This document shows, piece by piece, positions 52,050-60,646 of a stretch of DNA of 64,000 nucleotides (its first letter is position 1; the number at the start of each line of letters is the position of its first letter). The notes beneath the pieces are model-generated. The model was given only the letters and a program-made list of their open reading frames with translations. It did not search any database and had not been told where the DNA came from. The position numbers and the translations under genes were made by a program. This DNA comes from Micromonospora endolithica (GTDB lineage: Bacteria; Actinomycetota; Actinomycetes; Mycobacteriales; Micromonosporaceae), in assembly GCF_003626595.1 (NCBI RefSeq), contig NZ_RBAK01000008.1:62001-126000 (forward strand). The letters are read 5' to 3'.

Positions 52050-52892
52050 TCAGTTGAACAGGTTGTACAGCTCGGCCGGGGCCTCGACGACCTGGTCCGC
52101 CGCCGGCTTCTGGGCGGCGGCGGCGTTGCCGTAGTCGGAGTAGGTGATCCGGATCTCCTGCGCCGCGGCCTGACCGGCGGCCGGGATCTGGACGACCATC
52201 TCGCTGAGCCGCCCCTGCGGGTCCAGCTTGGCGGTGAAGGGCACCGACTTCGCCTGCGGGCCGAGGGCGGTGACCACGGTCGGGTCGACCGAGCCGGCCT
52301 CCGCCGCCTTCGACACGTCGAGCGTGCCCGCGTACGTGCCCTCGCCGGTCTCCCGTACGTCGGTGATGCCCTGGGTGAGCACGGCGCTGCCGGCCGGGTC
52401 GACCTTGTCGAAGTCGAAGCCCAGGTTGCGGTTGCCCTGGATCCGGGTCTGGTCGAGGTGCTGGTACTTGCCGAGGTTCAGCTTCTGCACGCCCGGGATG
52501 CTGTTGGCGGTCTTCCCGCCGAGTTCCAGCTTGACCCAGCTGTCCGGCTTGGCGTGGATCAGGTCGAGCTTCATCGCCAGGTCGTCGGTGGGCTGACCGA
52601 TGGTGATCCGCATCTCGGCGCTCTGGCTCGGTTCGTGCACCTGACCCTCGGCGCTGGAGCCGGCACCGGACATGGTGAAGCGGAAGTTGCCGTTGCTGAT
52701 CTCCCGCGTGGAGTCGAGCAGGGCCTGCTTGGCGTCGGAGTTCACGCCGGACGCGGTGGGTGCGGCCGAGCCGGACGCGGTCGGAGTGGCGGAGGAGCCG
52801 GCCTGCGGGGTCCCGGCGGCGTTGCAGGCGACGAGGCCGGGCGTGAACAACGCGGCGGCCACCAGGCCGGCGCTCAGGCGTCGAACGGTCAT
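52050..52892 (-). CDS. LppX/LprAFG-like lipoprotein, copy 1
   Basis: A 280-aa lipoprotein. Lipobox LVAC, Cys at residue 23, then a Ser/Thr/Ala/Gly linker. The mature fold begins DAKQALLDSTREISNGNFRFTMSG and carries beta strands such as VKLELGGKTANSI, DFDKVDPAGSAVLT and VVTALGPQAKSVPF, matching the LppX/LprG lipid-carrier family. Such proteins move glycolipids or other hydrophobic ligands between membranes. It is a paralogue of the next gene upstream, which shares the same motifs in the same order. Confidence 0.8.
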   Translation of the reverse strand: MTVRRLSAGLVAAALFTPGLVACNAAGTPQAGSSATPTASGSAAPTASGVNSDAKQALLDSTREISNGNFRFTMSGAGSSAEGQVHEPSQSAEMRITIGQPTDDLAMKLDLIHAKPDSWVKLELGGKTANSIPGVQKLNLGKYQHLDQTRIQGNRNLGFDFDKVDPAGSAVLTQGITDVRETGEGTYAGTLDVSKAAEAGSVDPTVVTALGPQAKSVPFTAKLDPQGRLSEMVVQIPAAGQAAAQEIRITYSDYGNAAAAQKPAADQVVEAPAELYNLFN

Positions 52893-53136
52893 CTGTGTCT
52901 CCCGTTGGGGTCACCCGACTCGCCGGGTGGCGGCCGGAAACCGGGCGACGCAGCGACTGTCGGCTGCGCCGCGCGAACGCCGGGCGGTCGCCGGAGCGGG
53001 CCGATCGGGTCGCACCCACCTAGTTCCCTGCCAGCGCGCCGCACAATCACCGGTTCGTCCGGTTCCCCCGTCGGGAGGATCCGCGCACCCGCCGGACCGG
53101 CCCGCCCGCACCGGGGACAGGCCGCCTGGAGACGAC

Positions 53137-53166
53137 GAACGGGGCGGCCGATGGGCCGCCCCGTTC
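53137..53166 (-). terminator. Hairpin after the second LppX-like gene
   Basis: GAACGGGGCGGCC, loop GATG, GGCCGCCCCGTTC: a perfect 13-bp stem starting 13 nt past the stop codon. Sequence and layout closely resemble the terminator after copy 1, so it was probably duplicated along with the gene. Confidence 0.85.
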
Positions 53167-53178
53167 GAGTGTTGGGTG

Positions 53179-53976
53179 CTACTGGAACATCTCGTACGTC
53201 TCGGGGGACGCCTCGATGACCTTGTCCGCCGGCGGCTTCTGCGCGCCGGTGGCCTTGCCGTAGTCCGCGTAGGTGACCTTGATCTCGTGCGCCTTGGTCT
53301 CGCCGGCGGCCGGGATCGGCATCGTCAGCTCGGCGAGGCGGCCCTGGTCGTCCAGCTTCGCGGTGAACGGAAGCGCCTTGGCCTGGTCGCCCAGCGACTT
53401 GATCACGTCACTGTCGATGGCGCCGGAGTCGGTCACACCGGAGACGTCGAGCTTGCCGGCGTAGGTGCCCTTGCCGGTCTCCTGCACGTCGGTGATGGAC
53501 TTGAACAGCGCGTCGGCGCCGGCCGGGTCCGGGTTCTCCAGGTCCACCGCGAGGGCGTCCGAGTCCTTGATCTTGGTCTTGTCGATGTGCTGGTACTTGT
53601 CCTTGAGCTTGGCCATGGCCGGCACGGAGTCGGCCAGCTCACCCAGGTCCATCTTCACCCAGCTGTCCGACTCGATCATGATCATCTCCATGCCCATGGT
53701 CGAGCCGGAGCCGTCGTCGAAGGTCAGGTCGAACTGCACGCTGTTGCTGGGCTTGTGCACCAGCCCCTTGCCGGTCAGGCCCGCACCGGTCATGGTGAAG
53801 GTGAAGTTGCCCTGGCCGAGCTCCTTGGTGGAGGCGCGCAGGGCCTCCTTCGGGTCGGCGGGGGTGGCCGAGGCGGAGGCGGCCGGATCAGCCGACTCCG
53901 ACTTGTTGCAGGCGGCCATGCCGGGCACGAGCAGTGCGGCGGCGAGCACGCCGACGGTCCACCGTCGAATGTTCAC
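53179..53976 (-). CDS. LppX/LprAFG-like lipoprotein, copy 2
   Basis: A 265-aa lipoprotein with lipobox MAAC and Cys at residue 23. The mature part (PKEALRASTKELGQGNFTFTM, SWVKMDLGELADSV, KYQHIDKTKIKDSD, ITDVQETGKGTYAGKLDV, KALPFTAKLDDQGRL) mirrors copy 1 region by region. It lacks part of the Ser/Ala linker. Each copy ends in its own strong hairpin, so they need not be co-transcribed. Likely binds a lipid-type ligand outside the membrane. Confidence 0.8.
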   Translation of the reverse strand: MNIRRWTVGVLAAALLVPGMAACNKSESADPAASASATPADPKEALRASTKELGQGNFTFTMTGAGLTGKGLVHKPSNSVQFDLTFDDGSGSTMGMEMIMIESDSWVKMDLGELADSVPAMAKLKDKYQHIDKTKIKDSDALAVDLENPDPAGADALFKSITDVQETGKGTYAGKLDVSGVTDSGAIDSDVIKSLGDQAKALPFTAKLDDQGRLAELTMPIPAAGETKAHEIKVTYADYGKATGAQKPPADKVIEASPETYEMFQ

Positions 53977-54075
53977 AGATGTCTCTCTTCACAAAAAGGC
54001 AACACCCGGCCGGGAGGTGCGGCCAGGCACGAGCCGGGGCAGCCTAACGGATGCCACCGGCACGTGGGGGGCACC

Positions 54076-54810
54076 TCAGCCGAGCGCCCCGGCCGCCGCC
54101 CGCAGTTCGTTGTCCCGCGCGTCGCCGACCACGATCACGGTCCGGTTCGGCTCCAGCAGCACCAGCGCCTGTTCGTTGCCCCGGGCCGTGTACCGCTGCC
54201 AGGTCCGCCCGTCCAGGTCCGTCTGCCCCTGCGGCTGCCCCTGGTCGGTCAACTCGGCCGGCAGCAGCCGTTCCGCCGGGACGCTGCTCTGCACGATCTG
54301 GAGCCCACGCCCCTCCGGGGTGAGGTAGCCGATCCGCAGCGTCGCACCGTCCTCGACGGTCCGGAAGGTGGCGTTCACCGTCTGCCAGTCGTCGCCGAGA
54401 CCGCGCGGTTCGGCCACCGGGAAGGCGTTGGCCGCCCGGGCGGATCCGATCGCGGGTGCCGGGTCGACCGTGGTCGGCTGGTCACCACCGAGGAAGCCCC
54501 GGTAGAAGGCGAGCAGCAACGCGATCGGGACCAGCAGCACCAGCAGCGAGATCGCCATGTCCTTCGGCGACCGCTCCGACTTGGCGGGCTCGGCCCGGGC
54601 CGGCGGCGCGGCCCGCTCCCCGGTCCCCACCTCCGCGGCGGCGGCCCCACCGTCGGCTCCGTCGGGCCCGGTGGCGGGTTCGACCAGCGCCGGCTCCCCG
54701 GCGGGTACGCCCGGGGTGGCGGGTGCCGGGCGGCCGGAGGTCACCGGCGGCTGGCCGTCGGGCGGAGTCTGGTCGGCGGGTACGCGGTCGGCAGGTTGTG
54801 CGGGTTCCAC
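54076..54810 (-). CDS. DUF4245 membrane protein
   Basis: A 244-aa protein. A Pro/Ala/Glu-rich cytoplasmic region of ~80 residues leads to one membrane helix at about 85-108 (MAISLLVLLVPIALLLAFY), then the external DUF4245 domain (DWQTVNATFRTVEDGATLRIGYLTPEG...GNEQALVLLEPNRTVIVVG). Function unknown; the gene is adjacent to and divergent from glpX in many actinobacteria, as here. The GTG start is likely. Confidence 0.85.
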   Translation of the reverse strand: MEPAQPADRVPADQTPPDGQPPVTSGRPAPATPGVPAGEPALVEPATGPDGADGGAAAAEVGTGERAAPPARAEPAKSERSPKDMAISLLVLLVPIALLLAFYRGFLGGDQPTTVDPAPAIGSARAANAFPVAEPRGLGDDWQTVNATFRTVEDGATLRIGYLTPEGRGLQIVQSSVPAERLLPAELTDQGQPQGQTDLDGRTWQRYTARGNEQALVLLEPNRTVIVVGDARDNELRAAAGALG

Positions 54811-54967
54811 CCCGCCATCTTCTCAGCCGCCCGGGGCGGCGTATCCAGGCCATCACCGCCCCGCCACCGCACCGGGTCCGTCATCGTGTGAGGATCAGCG
54901 ACAAAGCCGGCAGCGGCGACGCCGCACCCTGCCGGTCCACCCCGCAACGCCGCGAGGAGGAGCCGTC

Positions 54968-56002
54968 ATGACGACGAACACCAGGACGCGGATCCCACAG
55001 GATCTCGACCGCAACCTTGCCCTCGACCTCGTCCGGGTCACCGAGGCCGCGGCCATGGCCGCCGGTCGTTGGGTCGGCCGGGGCGACAAGGAGGGCGGCG
55101 ACGGGGCCGCCGTCGACGCCATGCGCAAGTTGATCAACTCGATCCAGATGCGTGGCACCGTGGTGATCGGTGAGGGCGAGAAGGACAACGCCCCGATGCT
55201 CTTCAACGGCGAGCAGGTCGGCGACGGCACCGGCCCGGAGGTGGACGTCGCCGTCGATCCGGTCGACGGCACCACCCTGATGAGCAAGGGGATGCCGAAC
55301 GCCCTCGCGGTGCTCGCCGTCTCCGAGCGGGGCGCGATGTTCGACCCGAGTGCCGTCTTCTACATGGAGAAGCTGGCGGTCGGCCCGGTCTACGCCGACG
55401 TGATCGACATCAACGCCGGCCCGGCGGAGAACATCCGTCGGATCGCCAAGGTCAAGGGCACCGACGTCTCCGAGGTGACGGTGTGCGTCCTGGACCGTTC
55501 CCGGCACGACGAGCTGGTCCAGCGGATCCGGCGTACCGGGGCGGGGATCCGGTTCATCTCCGACGGCGACATCGCCGGTTCGATCGCCGCGGCCCGGGGC
55601 GAGTCCGACGTCGACGTGCTGATGGGTATCGGCGGTACGCCGGAGGGCATCATCTCCGCCTGCGCGCTCAAGTGCATGGGCGGGGCGATGCAGGCCAAGC
55701 TCTGGCCGCGCGACGACGAGGAGCGGGAGAAGGCGCTCGGCGCCGGCCACGACCTGGACCGGGTGCTCTCCACCGACGACCTGGTCACCGGCGACAACTG
55801 CTTCTTCGTGGCCACCGGGGTCACCTCCGGCGACCTGCTGCGCGGCGTGCGCTACCGGGCCGGTGGGGCGTACACCCAGTCGATCGTGATGCGCTCCAAG
55901 AGCGGCACCATCCGGGTGATCGACTCGTACCACCGGCTGGAGAAGCTCGCCCTCTACTCGGCGGTCGACTTCGACGGCCGGCCGCTGGCCGAGCAGGAGT
56001 GA
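54968..56002 (+). CDS. glpX: Fructose-1,6-bisphosphatase, class II (GlpX)
   Basis: A 344-aa gluconeogenic phosphatase removing the C1 phosphate of fructose 1,6-bisphosphate. Metal-binding and substrate motifs are GEGEKDNAPMLFNGE, the DPVDGTTLMSKG loop, and FISDGDIAGSIAAARGES with GIGGTPEGIISACALKCMGG. All are intact. GGAGGAG precedes the ATG. Overlaps the YdcZ-type transporter by GTGA. M. tuberculosis depends on this enzyme for gluconeogenesis; the same may hold here. Confidence 0.95.
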   Translation: MTTNTRTRIPQDLDRNLALDLVRVTEAAAMAAGRWVGRGDKEGGDGAAVDAMRKLINSIQMRGTVVIGEGEKDNAPMLFNGEQVGDGTGPEVDVAVDPVDGTTLMSKGMPNALAVLAVSERGAMFDPSAVFYMEKLAVGPVYADVIDINAGPAENIRRIAKVKGTDVSEVTVCVLDRSRHDELVQRIRRTGAGIRFISDGDIAGSIAAARGESDVDVLMGIGGTPEGIISACALKCMGGAMQAKLWPRDDEEREKALGAGHDLDRVLSTDDLVTGDNCFFVATGVTSGDLLRGVRYRAGGAYTQSIVMRSKSGTIRVIDSYHRLEKLALYSAVDFDGRPLAEQE

Positions 56003-56982
56003 CCACCACCGGGACGGCGGCGCCGGACACGCTGTCGACCGCGCGGCGAGCCACCGGCGTCGGGCTGGCGGTCGCCTCGGGGGTCGCGGTGGCCGTGCAG
56101 TCCCGGATCAACGGCGAGCTGGGCGTACGTCTGGACGACGGGATCGCCGCCGCGGTGGTCTCGTTCGGCATCGGTCTGCTGGTGCTGCTGGTGCTGGTGC
56201 CGGCCACCCCCGGTGGCCGGCGCGGGCTGGTCGCCCTGCGGGCCGCCCTCCGGGACGGGTCGCTGCGGCCGTGGCAGTGCCTGGGCGGCGTGTGCGGGGC
56301 GTTCCTGGTGGCCACCCAGGGCCTGACCGTGGGCACCCTCGGGGTGGCCGTCTTCACGGTGGCCGTCGTCGCCGGCCAGTCCGGCAGCAGCCTGCTCGTC
56401 GACCGGGCCGGGGTGGGCCCGACCGGACGGCAGCCGGTCACCCCGGCCCGGCTGGTCGGCGCGGTGCTGACCGTGCTGGCGGTGCTGCTCGCGGTGGGCG
56501 ACCGGCTGGGCGATCCGGGCGCGTTGGTCCTGGCGCTGCTGCCGCTGCTGGCCGGCGTGGGCATCGCCTGGCAGCAGGCGGTGAACGGGCGGGTACGGGG
56601 TGCCGCCGGCAGCGCCCTCACCGCCACCCTGGTCAACTTCTCGGTCGGCACGGTCGCCCTGCTGGCCACGTTCGCGGTGGAGGTGGCGGTCCGCGGCCGG
56701 CCGGCCGGCGGTTTCCCGAGCGAGCCGTGGCTCTACCTGGGCGGCCCGATCGGCATCGTCTTCATCGCCCTGGCCGCCGCCATCGTCCGCTTCACCGGGG
56801 TGCTGCTGCTCGGTCTGGCCACCATCGCCGGGCAGATCATCGGCGCGGTGCTGCTGGATCTGGTGCTGCCCACCGCGGCCTCGCACCCCGGCCCGGCCAC
56901 CCTGGCCGGCGCGGCCCTGACCCTGGTCGCCGTCCTCGTCGCCAACTCCGGCTCCCGCCGGTATGGAGGGGCCCCTTCCTAA
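55999..56982 (+). CDS. YdcZ/DUF606-type DMT transporter
   Basis: A 327-aa protein of two EamA-like halves. Ten hydrophobic segments are spread from about 20 to 320, including GVGLAVASGVAVAVQSRING and VNFSVGTVALLATFAV, with the internal repeat VQSRINGELG versus WQQAVNGRVR that is diagnostic for this family. Substrate unknown. The start GTG overlaps the glpX stop. The last residues and the stop lie inside a GGGGCCC repeat, so that repeat has entered the coding region end. Confidence 0.85.
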   Translation: MTTTGTAAPDTLSTARRATGVGLAVASGVAVAVQSRINGELGVRLDDGIAAAVVSFGIGLLVLLVLVPATPGGRRGLVALRAALRDGSLRPWQCLGGVCGAFLVATQGLTVGTLGVAVFTVAVVAGQSGSSLLVDRAGVGPTGRQPVTPARLVGAVLTVLAVLLAVGDRLGDPGALVLALLPLLAGVGIAWQQAVNGRVRGAAGSALTATLVNFSVGTVALLATFAVEVAVRGRPAGGFPSEPWLYLGGPIGIVFIALAAAIVRFTGVLLLGLATIAGQIIGAVLLDLVLPTAASHPGPATLAGAALTLVAVLVANSGSRRYGGAPS

Positions 56983-57014
56983 CGCCTGGTGTATAGGAAG
57001 GGGCCCTTCCTAAC
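56961..57014. repeat. Double GGGGCCC palindrome, locus h
   Basis: Two units joined by AACGCCTGGTGTATAGG. The first unit overlaps the 3' end of the YdcZ gene and the second lies at the 3' end of the reductase gene on the other strand. Convergent layout, so it probably terminates both. Confidence 0.8.
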
Positions 57015-57953
57015 GTCGCGCCCCGGGAAGCACCGCCGCACCGGTGAGGGCGGCGACGGTGGCGGAGAGGGCGTCGTCCAGCGGGGTGGGGGCACGCCGA
57101 GCAGCTCGGTGGCGGCGCGGGAGTCCATCACGAACGGCCGGGCGAACTGGTGTGCGGTCTCGCGCAACTCGCGCGCGAACGGGTTGACCAGGCCGCCCAG
57201 CCACAGCCCCGGGTAGGGCAGGCGGGTCAGCCTGGGCGCGGGGGCACCGGCCAGGGCCGCCGCCCGGGTCGCCAGCTCCCGGACGGACACCGGGGGCGCG
57301 CTGGGCACGTGCCAGGCCCGTCCCCAGGCCCGTTCGTCGGCGGCGGCCACGACGAGGGTACGGGCGACGTCGTCGATGTACGTCCAGGTGTGCGGCGCGT
57401 CGAAGTCGACCGGAAGCACCACCCGGCGGCCGGCGAGCACCCCCGGCAGCAGCATCATCGGCAGCGACGTGCCGCTGGCGCCCAGGTAGTCGGAGCCGCG
57501 TACCTCGGTGATCCGGGCCCGGCCGTCCCGGTGGGCGTCGAGCGCGTCGGCCCACATCTGGTTGCGGACCCGCCCCTTGACGCCGGTGGCGGCGAGCGGG
57601 GTGGCCTCGGTCATCGGCCGGTCGACCGGTCCGTAGCCGTAGAGGTTGCCCACGGTGGCCAGCACCGCGCCGGTCCGCTCGGCGGCGGTGAGCAGCGCGT
57701 TCGCCAGCGGCGGCCAGTCGGTCGACCACCGGTGGTACGCCGGGTTGGCGCAGTTGTATAGGGCCGCGGCGCCCTCGGTGAGCGCGGTGAGCCGGTCGGC
57801 GTCCGCGGCGTCGGCGGCAACCCGTTCGACGCCGGGGAGGTCCGGTCCGGTGCCGCTGCGGGTGACGACCCGGACCTGCGCCCCGGTCGCGGTGAGGTGC
57901 CGGGCGGTGGTGGTGCCGACCGGACCGGCGCCGACGACGACGTGGAATGACAT
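57010..57953 (-). pseudogene. NAD-dependent epimerase/dehydratase-like reductase, C-terminally frameshifted
   Basis: As sequenced the frame gives 324 residues ending at 56979. The N-terminal Rossmann motif is FHVVVGAGPVGTTTARHL, the middle has ALYNCANPAYHRW and GNLYGYGPVDRPMTEATP (Tyr of the catalytic YxxxK region is changed in style), then GSDYLGASG and HTWTYIDDVARTLVVAA. Residues after LGVPPPR become low-complexity Pro/Ser/Arg and read into the repeat. Adding one C to the run of five Cs (complement of 57088-57092) restores PTPLDDALSATVAALTG...PGARR and a TAG stop at 57010-57012. So this is either a real recent frameshift or a sequencing error. The start ATG follows AAAGGGGA. Divergent from a TetR gene that likely controls it. 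Confidence 0.75.
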
Positions 57954-57987
57954 CAGGGATCCCCTTTTGGATCGGTAGTAACAAACA

Positions 57988-58000
57988 AGAGCGGCGCTCT
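57988..58000. promoter_or_regulatory. TetR operator site 1, AGAGCGGCGCTCT
   Basis: AGAGC-GGC-GCTCT, a 13-bp dyad, lies between a TTGCGA -35 and a GTTACT -10 (17-nt spacer) for the reductase on the reverse strand. It repeats as site 2 at 58036-58048 with the same arms and a 48-bp centre-to-centre distance. Both sites belong to the gap between the reductase and the TetR gene, so TetR binding there would repress both. Confidence 0.7.
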
Positions 58001-58035
58001 CGCAACAAGCATGACCCCCAACGCCCCTCCCGTCA

Positions 58036-58048
58036 AGAGCACTGCTCT
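58036..58048. promoter_or_regulatory. TetR operator site 2, AGAGCACTGCTCT
   Basis: AGAGC-ACT-GCTCT, the same dyad as site 1, ends 5 bases before the TTGTCA -35 of the TetR gene itself (58054-58059). A -10 CAGGGT follows at 58077-58082 with a 17-nt spacer. Consistent with autorepression. Confidence 0.7.
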
Positions 58049-58053
58049 CGCTT

Positions 58054-58088
58054 TTGTCATCCGCTCTAGTTCGTGGCAGGGTGAACCC
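58054..58088 (+). promoter_or_regulatory. TetR promoter with leaderless start
   Basis: TTGTCA at 58054-58059, a 17-nt spacer, then CAGGGT at 58077-58082. The ATG is six bases further, at 58089, so the message should be leaderless. This is the best-formed promoter among the leaderless set in this window. Confidence 0.65.
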
Positions 58089-58778
58089 ATGCCGGCTTCC
58101 TCGATCCGCGCCCGGGTCCGCGCCGAGATGATCGACGAGATCAAGGCGGTGGCCCGGCGGCACCTGGCCACCGACGGCGCCAACCTCTCCCTGCGCGCGG
58201 TCGCCCGCGACATGGGCATGGTCTCCTCGGCGATCTACCGCTACTTCCCCAGCCGGGACGAGCTGCTCACCGCGCTCATCCTCGAGGCGTACCAGGCGCT
58301 GGGTGACGCCGTGGCCGCGGCGGTCGCCGGGCCCGACCGGCTCGACCTGCGCGGACGCTGGCACGCGGCCTGCCGGGCGGCCCGGGACTGGGCGCTGGCC
58401 CATCCGGCGGAGTACGCGCTGCTCTACGGCAGCCCGGTGCCCGGGTACGCGGCACCGGACGAGACGGTCGAACCGGCCCAACGCCCGCCGCTCACCCTGG
58501 TCGGCATCCTGCGGGACGGGCTCGCCGCCGGTCGGATCGACCCGCCGGCAGAAGTGCTGCCCGAGCCGGTCCGCGCCGATCTGGGCGAGCTGGTCGCGGC
58601 CTTCTTTCCCGGCCTGCCCGAGGCGCTGCTCGCCCGGGGGATGGCCGGCTGGACACAGCTCTTCGGGCTGATCAGCTTCGACCTGTTCGGGCGGCTCAAC
58701 CGCGCGGTGCCACACCGCGACGCGTACTTCGAGCACCAGATCGGGCTGATGGCCGACCTGATGGGCCTACCCGCCTGA
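58089..58778 (+). CDS. TetR-family transcriptional regulator
   Basis: A 229-aa repressor with the HTH at about residues 25-60: AVARRHLATDGANLSLRAVA and MVSSAIYRYFPSRDELLTALI (the Y-R-Y-F recognition helix). The ligand domain contains HAACRAARDWALAHPAEYALLYG, a WHG-like helix of the AcrR subgroup. The start is at the ATG at 58089, which is leaderless and downstream of two operator copies. An upstream in-frame ATG (58011) would include the operator sequence, which is unlikely. Confidence 0.88.
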   Translation: MPASSIRARVRAEMIDEIKAVARRHLATDGANLSLRAVARDMGMVSSAIYRYFPSRDELLTALILEAYQALGDAVAAAVAGPDRLDLRGRWHAACRAARDWALAHPAEYALLYGSPVPGYAAPDETVEPAQRPPLTLVGILRDGLAAGRIDPPAEVLPEPVRADLGELVAAFFPGLPEALLARGMAGWTQLFGLISFDLFGRLNRAVPHRDAYFEHQIGLMADLMGLPA

Positions 58779-58799
58779 CCGGGCCGGCAGCATCGGGTC

Positions 58800-59768
58800 T
58801 CAGGTGCCGTCGGAGGAGTGGCCTGGGAAGAGGTGCGCCGACGGGTCGATGGCCACCGCCGCGTTGTTCACCGCGGTGGCCGCCTCGCCGAAGCCGGTGG
58901 CGATGAGGCGGACCTTGCCCGGGTACTCGGTGATGTCCCCGGCGGCGAACACCCGGGGCAGGTTGGTGGCCATCGCGCTGTCCACCAGGATGTGCCGGCG
59001 GTCCAGCCGGAGCCCCCACTCGGCCAACGGGCCGAGGTCCGCGGTGAATCCGAGCGCGGCGACCACCGTGTCGACCGGCAGCAGCTCGGCCGCGCCGCCG
59101 CGTACGGTGATCTCGGCGCCGGTGACCACCCCGTCGCCGTGCAGCCGGGTCACCTCGGCGTTGACCACCACCCGCACCGGTGTCGCCAGCACCCGGGCGA
59201 CGGTGGCCGCGTGCGCCCGGAACCGCTCCCGCCGGTGCACCAGCGTCACCGAGCGGGCCAGCGGCTGCAACGCGCACGCCCAGTCGAAGGCGGAGTCCCC
59301 GCCACCGACGATCAGCACGTCCCGACCGGCCAGGTCGGTCGGCTGCGGCACGAAGTAGATGATCCCGCCCCCGGCGAACTGGTCGGCGACCGGGAGCGGC
59401 CGGGGCGTGAAGCTGCCCAGCCCACCGGTGACGATCACCGCGCCGCAGGTGAGCTGCTCGCCGCCGGCCAGGCCGAGCACCGGCCGGCCGTCGGCGTACG
59501 AGAGCTTCTCCGCGCGGGCACCCAGCAGGTAGCGGGGGTCGTACGGTGCGGCCTGGGCGACCAGGTTGGCCACCAGGTCCCGGCCCTTGACCGCCGGGAA
59601 GCCGGCGACGTCGTGGATCAGCTTCTCCGGGTACATCGCGGTGATCTGGCCGCCGGGTTCGGGCAGCGCGTCGACCACCGCGACGGAGAGCCCACGGAAA
59701 CCGGCGTAGTAGGCCGCGAAGAGCCCGGCCGGCCCGGCTCCGACCACCGCGACATCGACCTCGCCCAT
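58800..59768 (-). CDS. Ferredoxin/flavodoxin-NADP(+) reductase, YumC-type
   Basis: A 322-aa FAD/NADP-binding flavoprotein of the TrxB-like FNR2 group. FAD motif is VDVAVVGAGPAGLFAAYYAG at the start; the NADP loop is DVLIVGGGDSAFDWACAL mid-protein, and the C-terminal FAD contact is VFAAGDITEYPGKVRLIATGFGEA. There is no redox CxxC, which separates it from thioredoxin reductase. It moves electrons between NADPH and ferredoxin. Monocistronic on the reverse strand. Confidence 0.9.
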   Translation of the reverse strand: MGEVDVAVVGAGPAGLFAAYYAGFRGLSVAVVDALPEPGGQITAMYPEKLIHDVAGFPAVKGRDLVANLVAQAAPYDPRYLLGARAEKLSYADGRPVLGLAGGEQLTCGAVIVTGGLGSFTPRPLPVADQFAGGGIIYFVPQPTDLAGRDVLIVGGGDSAFDWACALQPLARSVTLVHRRERFRAHAATVARVLATPVRVVVNAEVTRLHGDGVVTGAEITVRGGAAELLPVDTVVAALGFTADLGPLAEWGLRLDRRHILVDSAMATNLPRVFAAGDITEYPGKVRLIATGFGEAATAVNNAAVAIDPSAHLFPGHSSDGT

Positions 59769-59883
59769 GCGCCCACCGTCACTTCCCGCTCACGGATCAA
59801 CGTGCGCTGATCTTCCGACGGTAGGGCGGGTCGCCCGGCCGGGCAAGCACGTCCCACGCGTGGCGGCGGGTCCGGTGGCGACG

Positions 59884-60534
59884 TCAGGGCAGGGAGAGCG
59901 TCGACTCCGGGCGGTAGGGCCCGTCCAGGTCCCGCCGGCGGCGGAAGAGGATGGCGGCGACGATCCCGCCGAGCAACCCGAACAGGTGACCCTGCCAGGA
60001 GATCCGGTCGTCGGTGGGCAGGATGCTGACGAGTTGCCACCCGTAGAGCAGGCCGACCAGCAGGAAGACCGCGAAGTTCCACCAGCTCCGCTCGACGATG
60101 CCCCGGGTGAGCAGGATGCCAAGGTAGCCGAAGATGACGCCGCTGGCCCCCACCACGATCGAGTTCGACGAGCCGGTGAACCAGACGCCGAGGCCACTGA
60201 CCAGGACGATGAGCAGGGTCGACCAGAGGAACCGCCGGGCACCGGCGGCGAGCACGAACGTGCCGAGCAGGATCAGCGGGATGCTGTTGCTGTAGAGGTG
60301 GTCGAAGCCGTGGTGCAGGAACGGCGAGAAGAAGACCCCGTCGAGCCCCTCGATGCGTTTCGGGATGATCCCCGCCGAGGCGTCCAGCCCGAAGGCAAGC
60401 CCCTGGTCGACGGCCTCGATGAGGAAGAGGAAGGGCACCACCGCGCACATCGCCACGAAGGCCCGGCCGAGGGAGGCGTAGAACGCCTCGGTGCCGAACC
60501 GGTTCGGGTCGCCGCTTCCGGGGAGCAGGGTCAC
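59884..60534 (-). CDS. Rhomboid family intramembrane protease
   Basis: A 216-aa membrane serine protease with six hydrophobic segments. The catalytic Ser is in SIVVGASGVIFGYLG (G-A-S-G) and the His in WQGHLFGLLGGIVAA; the L1 loop motif is HHGFDHLYSNSIPLILLG. The active-site pair is complete. Substrates are unknown. It is downstream of the transglycosylase on the reverse strand, with a strong hairpin between them. Confidence 0.88.
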   Translation of the reverse strand: MTLLPGSGDPNRFGTEAFYASLGRAFVAMCAVVPFLFLIEAVDQGLAFGLDASAGIIPKRIEGLDGVFFSPFLHHGFDHLYSNSIPLILLGTFVLAAGARRFLWSTLLIVLVSGLGVWFTGSSNSIVVGASGVIFGYLGILLTRGIVERSWWNFAVFLLVGLLYGWQLVSILPTDDRISWQGHLFGLLGGIVAAILFRRRRDLDGPYRPESTLSLP

Positions 60535-60597
60535 CCGTCAAGAGCTATCAGGTACCGGCCACCGCCGCCACCCGGGCGGCCCGCCGGCAGGCGTACG

Positions 60598-60639
60598 ACG
60601 GCGGCGGGGCGTGTGACCGTCCACACACCCCGCCGCCGT
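60598..60639 (-). terminator. Strong hairpin after the transglycosylase gene
   Basis: ACGGCGGCGGGGCGTGTG and CACACACCCCGCCGCCGT pair with one wobble and enclose a 6-nt loop. The 18-bp stem starts 8 nt past the transglycosylase stop. Confidence 0.85.
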
Positions 60640-60646
60640 CGGCGTC

